Positions 23,348 through 32,352 of a DNA stretch of 64,000 nucleotides are shown piece by piece; position 1 is the stretch's first letter; each line of letters opens with the position of its first letter. The position numbers and the translations under genes were made by a program. Origin of the DNA: Takakia lepidozioides. Taxonomy: Eukaryota > Streptophyta > Takakiopsida > Takakiales > Takakiaceae. The notes beneath the pieces were generated by a model, which did not search any database, was not told the DNA's origin, and saw only the letters and a list, made by a program, of their open reading frames with translations. The stretch is from positions 60,158,042 to 60,222,041 of the forward strand of contig CM060734.1 of the NCBI GenBank assembly GCA_030704615.1. The letters run 5' to 3'.

Positions 23348-24967
23348 CTACCGCTGCACCAACTGAGCAACATGGCGAAGTGAAACGCGTCGTGTAGTCT
23401 CATCCCTCTCCACATACAGGTAACGCCGAACTCGTACACCTGCTTGTAACACAGTAGCCAATCCGGTGCTGATCCCACCAAACAAGTCCAGAAGACAAAT
23501 GCCTTCATCCGGATACTGCCACACAATAAGTGTGGTGTCCAATGGAGACAATTGAGGTGGTCCTGGTGCAATCCCCACACTCTCCTCCTCTCCTGATGAT
23601 ACAAAAGCCTCCATCCAAGCTTGTTGCACCCGTCGATCAGCATCCCGCTGCAAATCCTTGCTCGTGCCCCACAATGGAGTCTGAGCAACCATGGTAGGCA
23701 ACTCCGCCATACCATATATGTCATCCTGCTCTCCCGGAGGTGGCACATCCTCTGAATGAGCGTTGCCCTCAAGCAACTCTCTAGGCCAACTCACTGCCGC
23801 TGTGAATGTTGCTAGTGTCGGCATCTTGCCTTGCTGGGCAACCGCAACTCCTCCTATGAACGTCACAGGGAGTTGCACACGCCGGCCCTCCCCTGACTGC
23901 CATGCAGGCCTATAGGAAGCTGACTCCTCCCAAAAATCCAGGGTGAAGCCCATGGGGTACAACACTGCCCCACCAACCAGGACATCGTATGAGACCGCGT
24001 CTGTCACAATGGCCTTGGCTCGCATCACTGAGCCATCTGTAGGGTGATCCGGCCGTAATCTGATAGCCAACTCACGCCGTGTCATGCCCCGAGCCTGCTC
24101 CGATCCTCCCAGAGACATCTGTATCTGGAAAGGACAAGGCTCCATATCCGCCTCCGTGAGGCCCAAGCCTGCAATAGCAGCTCTGCCCAACATCAATGGC
24201 TGAGCTCCCGAGTCCAACAAGACCCGCAATGGCCGGTACCTCTTGCCTGCCGGTCCACTCAAACAGAAAATGCCATCCTGGTTGTCTAACATGACAACTC
24301 CAGGTGTCACCATGGCGCGCTCAATGGCTGGCCTAGCTGGCAGCTCCATCAACCTGGCAGCTGCAGCTTGCCATGGCGCCGCCGTGGCAGTCTTGACCCT
24401 CAAATCCGAGGATCCCTCCGGCACTACACCTCCCACTATCTCCGCAAAAGATGAAGTAACATCCCCACTCTCACAGAGTGTAGCTGCCAGCCTGAACACC
24501 TCAGCTGGTTTTACCCCCGGCGTCGCAATCATGGTAGCCGAGAACAATGGAGCCTGGCACACAGATGTGGCCGCTCCTAGCAGCACACTAGCTGCCGCAG
24601 CCTTGGCAACACTAGGTAGTGGTGCTACCCGTGTAGCTCTCCCCAATGGCATAGTAACCTCCGCCTCGGTAACCGTCGGGCGAGAACTAGGTGCCATGGA
24701 TGGCGTCGACACTGTCTCCGCCAATGTGAATGACTGAGGAAGCCTAGCCTGACGGCTTGCCTCCCCACGCTGTGGACCCAACTCCACCTCTGCACCTCGT
24801 GGCTCAAGAACTCGTGCTGCTCCTCGAGTCACGGCTGCAGCAGACTCCACCTGCACTAGTGATAGTGCTGCTCCACACATGAATCCCATGCCTCCCATAT
24901 CTCCTCCCTCAGGAGAAGGAGGTGGACCATCCGGCCTTAGAGCCGGTACCACCTGAGCTGTAGCCAT
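23348..24967 (-). CDS. Element A aspartic protease with linker and N-terminal part (motif I) of the methyltransferase
   Basis: A 539-codon frame. The first ~240 residues are Ala/Pro/Val-rich and low in complexity, a linker after gag. The retroviral-type aspartic protease follows, with its active site in VLLDSGAQPLMLGRA (about 248-262), a flap region and the second hydrophobic motif SYDVLVGGAVLYPMGF. After about 100 residues of linker (PPPGEQDDIYGMAELP region) the frame enters the methyltransferase: LLDLFGGISTGLATVLQAG is motif I (SAM binding) and LYVERDE is motif II. It ends at TAG, right after motif II. Continuity of frame across the stop shows that protease and methyltransferase were one chain in the intact element. 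Confidence 0.9.
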   Translation of the reverse strand: MATAQVVPALRPDGPPPSPEGGDMGGMGFMCGAALSLVQVESAAAVTRGAARVLEPRGAEVELGPQRGEASRQARLPQSFTLAETVSTPSMAPSSRPTVTEAEVTMPLGRATRVAPLPSVAKAAAASVLLGAATSVCQAPLFSATMIATPGVKPAEVFRLAATLCESGDVTSSFAEIVGGVVPEGSSDLRVKTATAAPWQAAAARLMELPARPAIERAMVTPGVVMLDNQDGIFCLSGPAGKRYRPLRVLLDSGAQPLMLGRAAIAGLGLTEADMEPCPFQIQMSLGGSEQARGMTRRELAIRLRPDHPTDGSVMRAKAIVTDAVSYDVLVGGAVLYPMGFTLDFWEESASYRPAWQSGEGRRVQLPVTFIGGVAVAQQGKMPTLATFTAAVSWPRELLEGNAHSEDVPPPGEQDDIYGMAELPTMVAQTPLWGTSKDLQRDADRRVQQAWMEAFVSSGEEESVGIAPGPPQLSPLDTTLIVWQYPDEGICLLDLFGGISTGLATVLQAGVRVRRYLYVERDETTRRVSLRHVAQLVQR

Positions 24968-24991
24968 GGCAGCAAGCCTCTGCTCTAGCTG

Positions 24992-25486
24992 CTAAAGCCG
25001 GTTGGCCATGCCTTGGTCAACACCTTGACCTCCACGTCCTTGGCCATGTTGAGCTTGCCCTTGGCCTGCACCTCGTGGCTGGCCACCTCGTCCTCTCTGG
25101 GCTACTCCACCTCGCCCCCGGCCACCATTGTTCCCTTGGAACTGGCCTGGGCGCAACTCAGGATGCAAACCATAACACTGGGCTCTCCATGCCCGTGCTT
25201 GCCACAATGCCCACACTGCAACTGTGCAGGCTGTGCATGTGCCGGCCCTTTGCCTCCCTCTGGGCAGTCCTTTTTGACATGGGGTCCTCCACATGTCCAG
25301 CACACCACATCCGCCCGTTGTTGGCCAGCAAATGAAGGGAGAGACCCCTGCATCTGAGGTCCTCTCTGCCCTTCCCTGAGCTTCACCTGAGCCCCCTTGT
25401 TTGAGCACGTTGAGGTAGTGGTTGGCTAGGAGCACCACTACCCCGTGGTGTCTCCTTAGCAAATCCCACCATGACCACTCATTCAT
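24992..25486 (-). pseudogene. Element A gag nucleocapsid region with zinc knuckles
   Basis: In one frame (25386-25102) CWTCGGPHVKKDC fits a CCHC-type knuckle and CGHCGKHGHG begins a second. In the overlapping frame ending at 24992 the second knuckle finishes (RAQCYGLHPEL) and a Gly/Arg/Gln-rich tail follows (GGRGRGG, RGRGGQPRGAGQGQ). A frameshift near 25200 therefore splits the nucleocapsid. RNA binding and packaging is the usual role. Confidence 0.8.
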
Positions 25487-25805
25487 CCACCATGTTGAGC
25501 TCTATCCGCTCTGCCAGCAAAAACACATTTGCTAAGGTGGGTTGGGCCGCTTGTAGGAGAGTTGCATCCCGCACCCTTCTCCTCAGCTCCTTGTCCAATA
25601 TCCCATACCAGAATTGGACTGCCTGAGCTTCCGTAACCCCTTGGGTTACATTTATCAAGCGCCTCATGCGAGTGAAAGCCTCCCTCAAGCTCTCGGTCGG
25701 CTTCCGTTGGAACTCTTGCAAGCTCCGCAACTTCTCTGTCCTCACCCCTTGGTAGTTCCCTCTCAACTCTTCAAAGAACTCCACAACAAGGTTGAAGGCA
25801 GGCAC
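25479..25805 (-). pseudogene. Element A gag capsid core (retrotransposon gag domain)
   Basis: A 108-residue frame has the look of a Ty3/gypsy gag core: FFEELRGNYQGVRTEKLRSL, then ESLREAFTRMRRLIN and QAVQFWYGILDKELRRRV. It is separated from the upstream gag piece by a frameshift near 25850 and from the zinc-knuckle frame by another near 25480. Confidence 0.75.
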
Positions 25806-25849
25806 GGGTGCTAGTGCTGGTGCGGTAGTGGCTTGGGTGGACGTCGTAG

Positions 25850-26428
25850 CTACTGTACACCAGTCCCACTAGTTCCACTGCTACTTGCTGAAGCTGCCGG
25901 TGCAGCGGCAGGTGTAGCCACTGCCCTCGTGGCTCTAGTGCCCCTAGTGATGGAGACATAGTCGGGTGACCAGTACATCCTCCACTCCTCGATCTCAACC
26001 TCATGCCCCCACCTGAACTCATGGTAATCATCCATAGGCGGCCCCTCAAGGTGCTGAAACAGCCCTTTCCATGCCATGAACGGCGTAAATAGTTGTGGAT
26101 TGCGCATTTGCTGCAAATCACACCAACTATCAAACTCTTGGATAAAATCATCCAACTCGATGGTGCCCACTGCCCCAGAGTACCTTCGTGGCCCCTTGGT
26201 AGCTCCATACATCTCCTCCATTGTGTCCCACAACAATGGCAAAGAAACAACTTGCACCGCCGGTATGAGTCCTCCTGATTCACAATCCGAATCAGAACCT
26301 TCCGTGGAAGACACAGGAGGTGAAGGTGGCCTAAACCGCACACCTCGTCTCGTGTACCCACTAGTATCGCTAGTGCTCGAACCGGCATTGTCCCCAACAA
26401 CTAGTGGCACCTCCGTGTTGACACTCAA
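25850..26428 (-). pseudogene. Element A gag N-terminal region
   Basis: A 192-codon frame. The first 60 residues are Ser/Gly/Pro-rich. They are followed by a helical, aromatic-rich stretch (TIELDDFIQEFDSWCDLQQM, FMAWKGLFQHLEG) like the start of gag capsid domains, and an Ala/Ser-rich end. No ATG in frame was found at the left limit, so the true start is not known. Confidence 0.7.
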
Positions 26429-27079
26429 CCGGTCATGAACATGTCCCTAACCCCTCTCCACAAGGTAACCGGGTAGAGAACCTGTTGCGGCTTATGGTTT
26501 GGAATACTGAGTTCCTAACATAGCCTACACCTGTACCTGCATCCACCGCAAGCACTCCTATGGTTGGCTGGTCATCACCTCCAACCTCACCACAGGAGAA
26601 ACAATGATGGTCTGGCTGGTCATCACCCCAGCCTCACCATCGACAGCATGCTCTAGGACTGGCCGGTGATCAAATCCGGACCAATCACCTATAAAAACAA
26701 GCGCCCACACAAAACTAGCATGGCGCACAGTCAAGCATGCAGGTATGGAGGGGATCCAAACACAAGAAATCAGAACGACAACTCCCCCACACCAAAAACA
26801 ACTCCACGGTGTTGCTCCTGCAAGGACACCCCAGCCCAAACCCGAACTGACTCTTGCCTCCACCTACGGAAAGGTCTTGGCCTAATGAGAGGGTGGAAAC
26901 TACAAGGAAGAGAAGCTAAAGCAATGCCTAACCCCAGCATGCCCTCATCCCAACACTCTTCCTCTCCTCTCACTCGCATGACCATGGGAATATCATGAAG
27001 ATACTCCTCAAACCGCCCTCCACGAGCTTCAAAATTCGGCCTTCCAGACCACATGCCAGTCCTTAGGCAGTCCACCACT
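26429..27079. other. Presumed element A leader, 5' LTR not located
   Basis: In the minus sense this should hold the primer-binding site and 5' LTR. No copy of the 18672-18859 LTR and no canonical initiator-Met primer-binding site was seen. The 5' end may have been lost or replaced by the adjoining satellite. Confidence 0.4.
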
Positions 27080-27745
27080 GCCTCCACGAGTCAGCACAGG
27101 CCGTCCACAGGTCAACACGGGCCACCATAGACCAACACAGGCCCACACAGCTCACTGGTCACAGCCGTCACAGTCCCACAGGCCACTGGGCACAGCCTGT
27201 CACAGCCCCTCACAGCCCCTCACAGCCCCACACAGGCACACAGCCCCTCACAGCCCCACAGCCCAGCAAAGGCCTCACGCACGGCCTGTCACAGCCCCTC
27301 ACAGCCCCTCACAGCCCATCACAGCCCCAAAGGCCATGGGCACAGCCTGTCACAGCCCCTCACAGCCCGTCACAGCCCCACAGGCCACTGGGCACAACCT
27401 GTCACAGCCTCGCACAGCCCGTCACAGCCCCACAGGCCACTAGGCACAGCCTGTCACAGCCCCGCACAGCCCGTCACAGCTCGCCACAGCCTGTCACAGC
27501 CGGTCACAGCCCCACAGGCCACTGGGCACAGCCTGTCACAGCCCTACACAGCCCGTCACAGCTCGCCACAGCCTGTCACAGCCCGTCACAGCCCCACAGG
27601 CCACTGGGCACAGCCTGTCACAGCCCCGCACAGCCCCTCACAGCCCCTCACAGCCCCAAAGGCCACGGGCACAGCCTATCACAGCCTCGCACAGTCCGTC
27701 ACAGCCCCAAAGGCCTCAGGCACGGCCTGTCACAGCCCCATCCAT
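27080..27745. repeat. CACAGCCC-type tandem satellite array
   Basis: Short units of about 10-11 bases (CACAGCCCGT, CACAGCCCCT, CACAGCCTGT) are iterated. A higher-order unit of about 60-90 bases is marked by recurring CAGGCCACTGGGCACAGCCTG. The complement of the same short unit (GGGCTGTGACTGGCTGTG) is iterated inside the LTRs of elements B, E and F. This array may thus be a detached and amplified LTR segment. Confidence 0.88.
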
Positions 27746-27869
27746 GGCCGCTCTGGCAGTTTAGCCATTTCTCCAAGGGGTTTAGCCACGCCAAGCTAGG
27801 GTTTGTGTCTCTTGGACTCTAGGCTTCTTTCCACCGAGCTATGGCGGCTGTGAGGAAAAAACTCGGTTC

Positions 27870-28092
27870 ATCAATTGTGTCCAGGCCATGTCCTATATTG
27901 CAGAGAGGACAAGGCTGTCAGTTTTCATCACGGGGTTAGAGTACTTTGGTGCAAAGGATATCACCATAATGTGCATGGATCACTGGAATGACAATCCATG
28001 CATATAGTCCTTGACATTTGTGCAATCCATGTATCTTTCACCTTACAAAAGTGAGGAGTTAATGCTTGGCAGAATGAAGTATTCAATCATGG
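27870..28092 (+). pseudogene. Possible protein-gene fragment with a HECT-like end
   Basis: One plus frame reads coding-like text. Around 28011-28091 it gives TFVQSMYLSPYKSEELMLGR, which aligns without gaps to the end of HECT ubiquitin-ligase C-lobes (T-C-x4-L-x-L-P-x-Y-x-S-x-E pattern). The catalytic Cys position is Phe here. A stop interrupts the frame near 27990. Resemblance is by eye and the upstream part was not recognised. Confidence 0.25.
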
Positions 28093-28544
28093 TCAGTGCT
28101 CAGCTACGAAATACCCTAAAATTCAATCATTGGCAGCAGCTATGAAACTCTCAGTCTAAAGGATCAGAATGCCATGAAATACCAAAATCTGCGGCTGGGG
28201 ATTGTGATCCATGTACTTGTAATAGCCAATGAAATGTATGGATGATGAGCCTATAATATGATTTATAAGATCATTCCCAATAAACAATGTTAATAGATTT
28301 GGAGGGAAGATAATAGGAATAATGGAAGAACTTAATGCGAGCGCGTCAGGACGGTCCAGCCCTGACACCCCGTACCGCCGGTTCTCCGCCTCCGACAGCC
28401 ATCGAAAGGCAGCCGGCTGGGCTCGATCAATCCCTCTCCACCCCCGCTCTCATCCCATCGGCGTCGTCGCCCCTGGCTCGTCGTCGTCGTTCTGCGACAC
28501 CAGTCCGCCGCTTCCACCAATCCGCCAGTTCCCTGTAACCCCCT

Positions 28545-29470
28545 GCACGTCAGCCCCTATAACCCTCACCCCCATGTTACCCTCTGTAACTCCGCCGAGT
28601 GTAACCCACACCACCATGTAACCCTCTGTAACCCATGTAACCCCATGACCCTCTGAAACCCTCACCAGGTGTAACCCTCACCACCATGTAACCCTCTGTA
28701 ACACCGCAGAGTGTCACCCCCACCCCTATGTAACCCTCACTCCATGTAACCCTCTGTAAAACTTTGCAACCCATGTAATCCTCTGTGACCCTCTTAACCT
28801 ATGTAACCCTCTGTAACCCATGTAACCCCATGACCCTCTGTAATTTTCATCAGGTGTAACCCTCACCACCATGTAACCCTCTATAATCCATGTAACCCTC
28901 TGTAACACCGCAGAGTGTCACCCCACCCCTATGTAACCCTCACTCCATGTAACCCTCTATAACACTTTGCAACCCATGTAACCCTCTGTAACACCGTAGA
29001 GTGTCACCCTCACCCCTATGTAACCCTCACTCCATGTAACCCTCTGTAACCCTTTGTAACCCATGTAACCCTCTGTGACCCTCTGTAACCCTCACCACCA
29101 TGTAACCCTCTATAACCTATGTAACCCTTTGTAACACCGCAGAGTGTCACCCTCACCCCCATGTAACCCTCACTCCATGTAACCCTCTGTGACCCTCTGT
29201 AACCTATGTGACCCTCTGTGACCCTCTATAACCCTCACCAAGTGTAACCCTCTGTAACCCTCCGTAACCCTCTGTAACACCGCAGAGTGTCACCCTCACC
29301 CCCATGTAACCCTCACTCCATGTAACCCTCTGTGACCCTCTATAACCCTCACCAGGTATAACCCTCACCACCATGTAACCCTCTGTAACACCGCAGAGTG
29401 TCACCATCACCCCCATGTAACCCTCTGTGACCCTCTGCAACCCATGTAATCCTCTGTGACCCTCTATAAC
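28545..29470. repeat. TAACCCTC-type tandem satellite array
   Basis: Units of 10-12 bases such as TGTAACCCTCTG and CATGTAACCCTCACC are iterated. A longer unit is marked by ACACCGCAGAGTGTCACC, which recurs at roughly 110-180-base intervals. The core TAACCCT resembles telomere sequence but never runs as a pure seven-base array. Confidence 0.9.
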
Positions 29471-29667
29471 CGAGCTCCTGCATCATTTAGGATTGAGTGT
29501 GCTCATGATGGGAGTGTAGGTTGTTGTGGGGTGGAGTCCCCACAGCTTGGGGTGCCCCTGGCTCGACTTCTGTTTTAAAGAGTGATAGCGATGGATTTCA
29601 TATTTCTTGTGTTGGGAGTGTGTGTCCTTTTAGCTTTTCTTATCTATTGTGGCAGACTACTTTATTG

Positions 29668-29732
29668 TGCATATATGTGTGGTGTGGTTTGGACAGCGAT
29701 GTAGTTGTGTAGCGATACATATGCGCACGACA
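29668..29732 (+). repeat. 3' end of an element-A-family LTR in plus orientation
   Basis: The last ~60 bases (GTGTGGTTTGGACAGCGATG through ATGCGCACGACA) match the 3' end of the element A LTR but run in the opposite direction. They end exactly where element B's RNase H coding sequence is interrupted. A plus-oriented relative, perhaps non-autonomous and containing the satellite DNA to the left, therefore seems to be inserted in element B. Its left LTR was not recognised. Confidence 0.6.
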
Positions 29733-30574
29733 ACTGCTCCTAGTGCTTCTCCATAAGCATCACAGTGAACATGAAATGACAATGTAAGTTCCTCAAAAGC
29801 CTGTTGACATTCAGGTGTCCATGCAAACATTGCATCTTTCTTCAGAAGTTTGCTCAATGGTGCTGCTATCTGTGCATACCGTCTGACAAATCTTCTGTAA
29901 TAACTGGTTTGCCCAAGGGATCTCCTTAGACTCTTAACATTCACTGGTGGTGGAGAGGCTTTAATAGCCTCTGTTTTCCTGGGATCCACAAGAAGTCCCC
30001 TCTTACACACAATGTGTCCCAAAAGCACCCCTGGGTTCACACAGAAAGTACACTTCTCTGGATTCAGGCCCAGACCCCTCATCCTGCATCTGGCCAGACA
30101 TAACTCCAATTTATGCAAGTGCTCATTCTTAGAGCTGTACACACTGAAATCATCCAAGAACACCTGCATGAAATCATCCAGATACTCATGAAAAGATTCA
30201 CTTATCACTCTCTGAAAGGTTGCTGGTGCATTACAAAGTCCAAAAGACATGACTTTGTATGCATAAGCACCCCAGTCTGTGATGAAAGCTGTCTTTCCCT
30301 GGTCTTCTTCTGCCACTTGCACTTGATTATAACCACTGAAGCCATCCATGAATGAGTACATCTCATGGCCTGCAACAGTGTCCAGTACTGCTTCTGTGAA
30401 TGGTAAAGGAAATGGATCTTTCTTCGTGCAAGCATTCAACTTCTTATAGTTCACACAAACTCTTAGTTTACCATTCTTCTTGGGAACTATCACAATGGGT
30501 GACAACCAAATTGTATACTCTATTGGGTATATAAACTTGGCCTCAGCCAACTTCTTGATCTCTTCTCCAACCTT
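29733..30574 (-). CDS. Element B reverse transcriptase and start of RNase H
   Basis: RT motifs are in order: LSPIVIVPKKNGKLRVCVNY, SFMDGFSGYNQV (catalytic Asp about 69), SFGLCNAPATFQRV and the catalytic box VFLDDFSVYSS (131-134, FLDD where most gypsy elements have YVDD or YIDD). The thumb ends in YYRRFVRRYAQIAAPLSKLL. RNase H begins with HVHCDAYGEALGAV and is cut there by the inserted LTR end. The frame is preceded by a TAG at 30575 within NPNYA/KV, probably from CAG. Confidence 0.9.
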
Positions 30575-31054
30575 CTATGCATAGTTGGGATTCATTCTGT
30601 ACCTTGCCTGTTTAATTGGTACTGACCCTTGTTCCAGTTCAATCTTATGCTGACAGATCTCAGGTGGTATCCCTTTTAGATCCTCGTAGCTCCAAGCAAA
30701 TACATTTCTGTATTTGATGAACAAACTCTTCACTTCCTCAAAGAATTCTGGTTCCAAATCAGCTCCCACCTTCACCATACTCGGCTCATCTTTAGTTCCC
30801 ACATTCACTTCTCTCACCTGCTCATCAGCTGTGATTGTCCAACCAATCACCACTTCATCCTGTAAACTCACAGTGGCTGGTTCCTCTAGGATTTCCATTT
30901 CTCCTTCATTTTCTTCATAGAAATGTGGTGGGTAACTGCTGGTTTCCTCTTCAATTGGTGCTGTCACTACACCACAGCAGATACCTTTTAAACAACTTAG
31001 ACCTTCCAACTGCATCTCTGCAACCTGCTCCCATTCTGGGTGTGCAGCGAACAT
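30575..31054 (-). CDS. Element B protease-RT linker segment
   Basis: A 159-codon frame without a known domain. It is acidic (SSYPPHFYEENEGEMEILEE) and ends in a motif often found just before gypsy RT (IPPEICQHKIELEQGSVPIK, RYRMNPNYA). Two closely spaced TAG codons separate it from the protease frame at about 31064-31072. Confidence 0.7.
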   Translation of the reverse strand: MFAAHPEWEQVAEMQLEGLSCLKGICCGVVTAPIEEETSSYPPHFYEENEGEMEILEEPATVSLQDEVVIGWTITADEQVREVNVGTKDEPSMVKVGADLEPEFFEEVKSLFIKYRNVFAWSYEDLKGIPPEICQHKIELEQGSVPIKQARYRMNPNYA

Positions 31055-31069
31055 GGTAGCTTCCTACTC

Positions 31070-31612
31070 CTAATCCAGTCCTCCTCTCCAGTCATACTCT
31101 CTGACCCCTCGAGGTCTTCTCGTAGCAGGTAATCTACTAGATTTCTTAGTGGTAATTTGTATCTCGTGCATCCCATTATGCACAGTTAGTAAATGAGAAT
31201 TCCAGTCATGGAATACCCTGGCCTGTTTCAGCCAAGGACGTCCCAATAATAAGGAGTAAGCCTCCATGACTTCATCCATCTTCAACACAGTTACTGTGAT
31301 CATAAAGATCATCTTCTGTATCTGTATCTTAACTCCTCTTATCAATCCCAATGGCTGTACACTTCTTTGATCTGCCATTGTTACTGTAAATGGGGCTGGT
31401 TTCATGTTACTTAGTCCAAGCCTCTTCCTTAATTGGTCTGTCATGATATTTACTCCAGAGCCTCCATCTATTAGTACATCAGTTAATTCTGTGCTTCCAA
31501 TTCTCAATTGGATTACTGGCATAGAATCATCAAAGTCCATGACTGTTTCTCGCCCTTCCGGCTTCACATTATAACTGGTCACCTTGTTGTTCAGGTCTGT
31601 GTTTCCTGTCTC
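31070..31612 (-). CDS. Element B aspartic protease
   Basis: The active-site loop reads DVLIDGGSGVNIM, a DGGSG variant of the usual D-S/T-G-A. The rest of the domain follows (GLSNMKPAPFTVTMADQ, SLLLGRPWLKQARVFHDWNS), the latter being the ILG-like second motif. It is preceded by an in-frame TAG at about 31613. Confidence 0.8.
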   Translation of the reverse strand, partial: ETGNTDLNNKVTSYNVKPEGRETVMDFDDSMPVIQLRIGSTELTDVLIDGGSGVNIMTDQLRKRLGLSNMKPAPFTVTMADQRSVQPLGLIRGVKIQIQKMIFMITVTVLKMDEVMEAYSLLLGRPWLKQARVFHDWNSHLLTVHNGMHEIQITTKKSSRLPATRRPRGVREYDWRGGLD

Positions 31613-32014
31613 CTAGGCAATCCGATTGATTGCTTGATACAGCCTGTGTCTACAATAAGGTGCCACAGCCAATAGTTGTCCAATGGTAATCTCTGCTTTG
31701 GTCTGGCATATTACTTCAGCCAAAGTCCCTTCATTACTTTGCATGTATGCAACTTCTTTCTTCATTTCATCCTCACTCACTTCTTCTTCTCCATCAGAAT
31801 CAGAGGAATCTGCCACAGGAATATCAGTTATCTTCTGCATTTCCTTTATGGTATCTGCCACTTCCTTGTGCAGTTCCTTCTCATCTCTCCAAGCCTCATC
31901 ATCTTTAGGCATATCACTGCCATCTTCATTATCATCATCTTCCTCAACTACTGGAGGTATTATTTTGCTTTGCTTCTTGTTACTATCATTGTACTTACTT
32001 CTGGTACAACACAT
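31613..32014 (-). CDS. Element B acidic spacer between gag and protease
   Basis: An acidic, low-complexity 133-residue frame (VEEDDDNEDGSDMPKDDEAW, ADSSDSDGEEEVSEDEMKKE). The homologous segment in element F is well conserved, so it is a true part of the polyprotein. Function not recognised. Confidence 0.65.
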   Translation of the reverse strand: MCCTRSKYNDSNKKQSKIIPPVVEEDDDNEDGSDMPKDDEAWRDEKELHKEVADTIKEMQKITDIPVADSSDSDGEEEVSEDEMKKEVAYMQSNEGTLAEVICQTKAEITIGQLLAVAPYCRHRLYQAINRIA

Positions 32015-32063
32015 GGCCTAACCATGTGAGCTGCCACCACTGGGCCCTCATTCACAGGAGCTC

Positions 32064-32352
32064 TCATCTCATTCTGGTGTCTAATCTAGAATGAACAGGC
32101 TGCCTTGCGATGTCCTGGCTGATTACAATAGTAACACAGTTCTTCACCATTGGGTCCTCGCCCTTGGTCTGCTCTTGGATTATTTCTGTAATCCTGATTC
32201 CCTGGCTGGTAATTCCCCCTTGGATTATCCTGATAGTTGCCTCTGGAATTTCCTTGGTAATTCCCTCTTGAATTACCTCTCCCTTCCATGCCATTGTTAT
32301 AACCACTAGGCCTACCATAGTGGTCCTGATCACTGTTTCTTCTTGGCTGGGG
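32064..32352 (-). CDS. Element B gag end with third zinc knuckle
   Basis: Repeated GNSRGNYQGN-type units (five or more) are followed by CYYCNQPGHRKAAC, a perfect CX2CX4HX4C knuckle. It is joined to the preceding knuckle frame across a TAA at 32353. Element F has CAG at the corresponding codon. Confidence 0.75.

Larger units (their letters stand above)
18672..26428 (-). mobile_element. Element A: Ty3/gypsy-type retrotransposon encoding a DNA methyltransferase and a PHD finger
   Basis: Reading along the minus strand the order is gag (26428-24992), aspartic protease (in 24967-23348), C5 cytosine methyltransferase (about 23510-22253), reverse transcriptase (about 22250-21523), RNase H and integrase (21522-19360), PHD finger (19347-19120), a polypurine tract and a short LTR (18859-18672). 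Protease-RT-RNase H-integrase order is that of Ty3/gypsy elements. Most of pol lies in one frame, so a single polyprotein is likely. This copy is broken by in-frame stops at 23348, 22253 and 19357, by frameshifts in RT near 21670 and 21565, and by several breaks in gag. The 5' LTR was not found above 26428, so the upstream limit is uncertain. Confidence 0.9.

Noticed and set aside
27080-27745. CRISPR-like repeat array
   Set aside because: Units are contiguous and variable, without unique spacers of constant length. This is a plant minisatellite.
28545-29470. Interstitial telomere
   Set aside because: TAACCCT is always interrupted by CTG or CACC insertions. A regular seven-base array is never formed.
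18672-29732. An 11-kb DNA transposon with 60-bp terminal inverted repeats
   Set aside because: The facing repeats are LTR ends with TG...CA character, and a polypurine tract precedes the left one. Opposed LTR copies explain the symmetry better.
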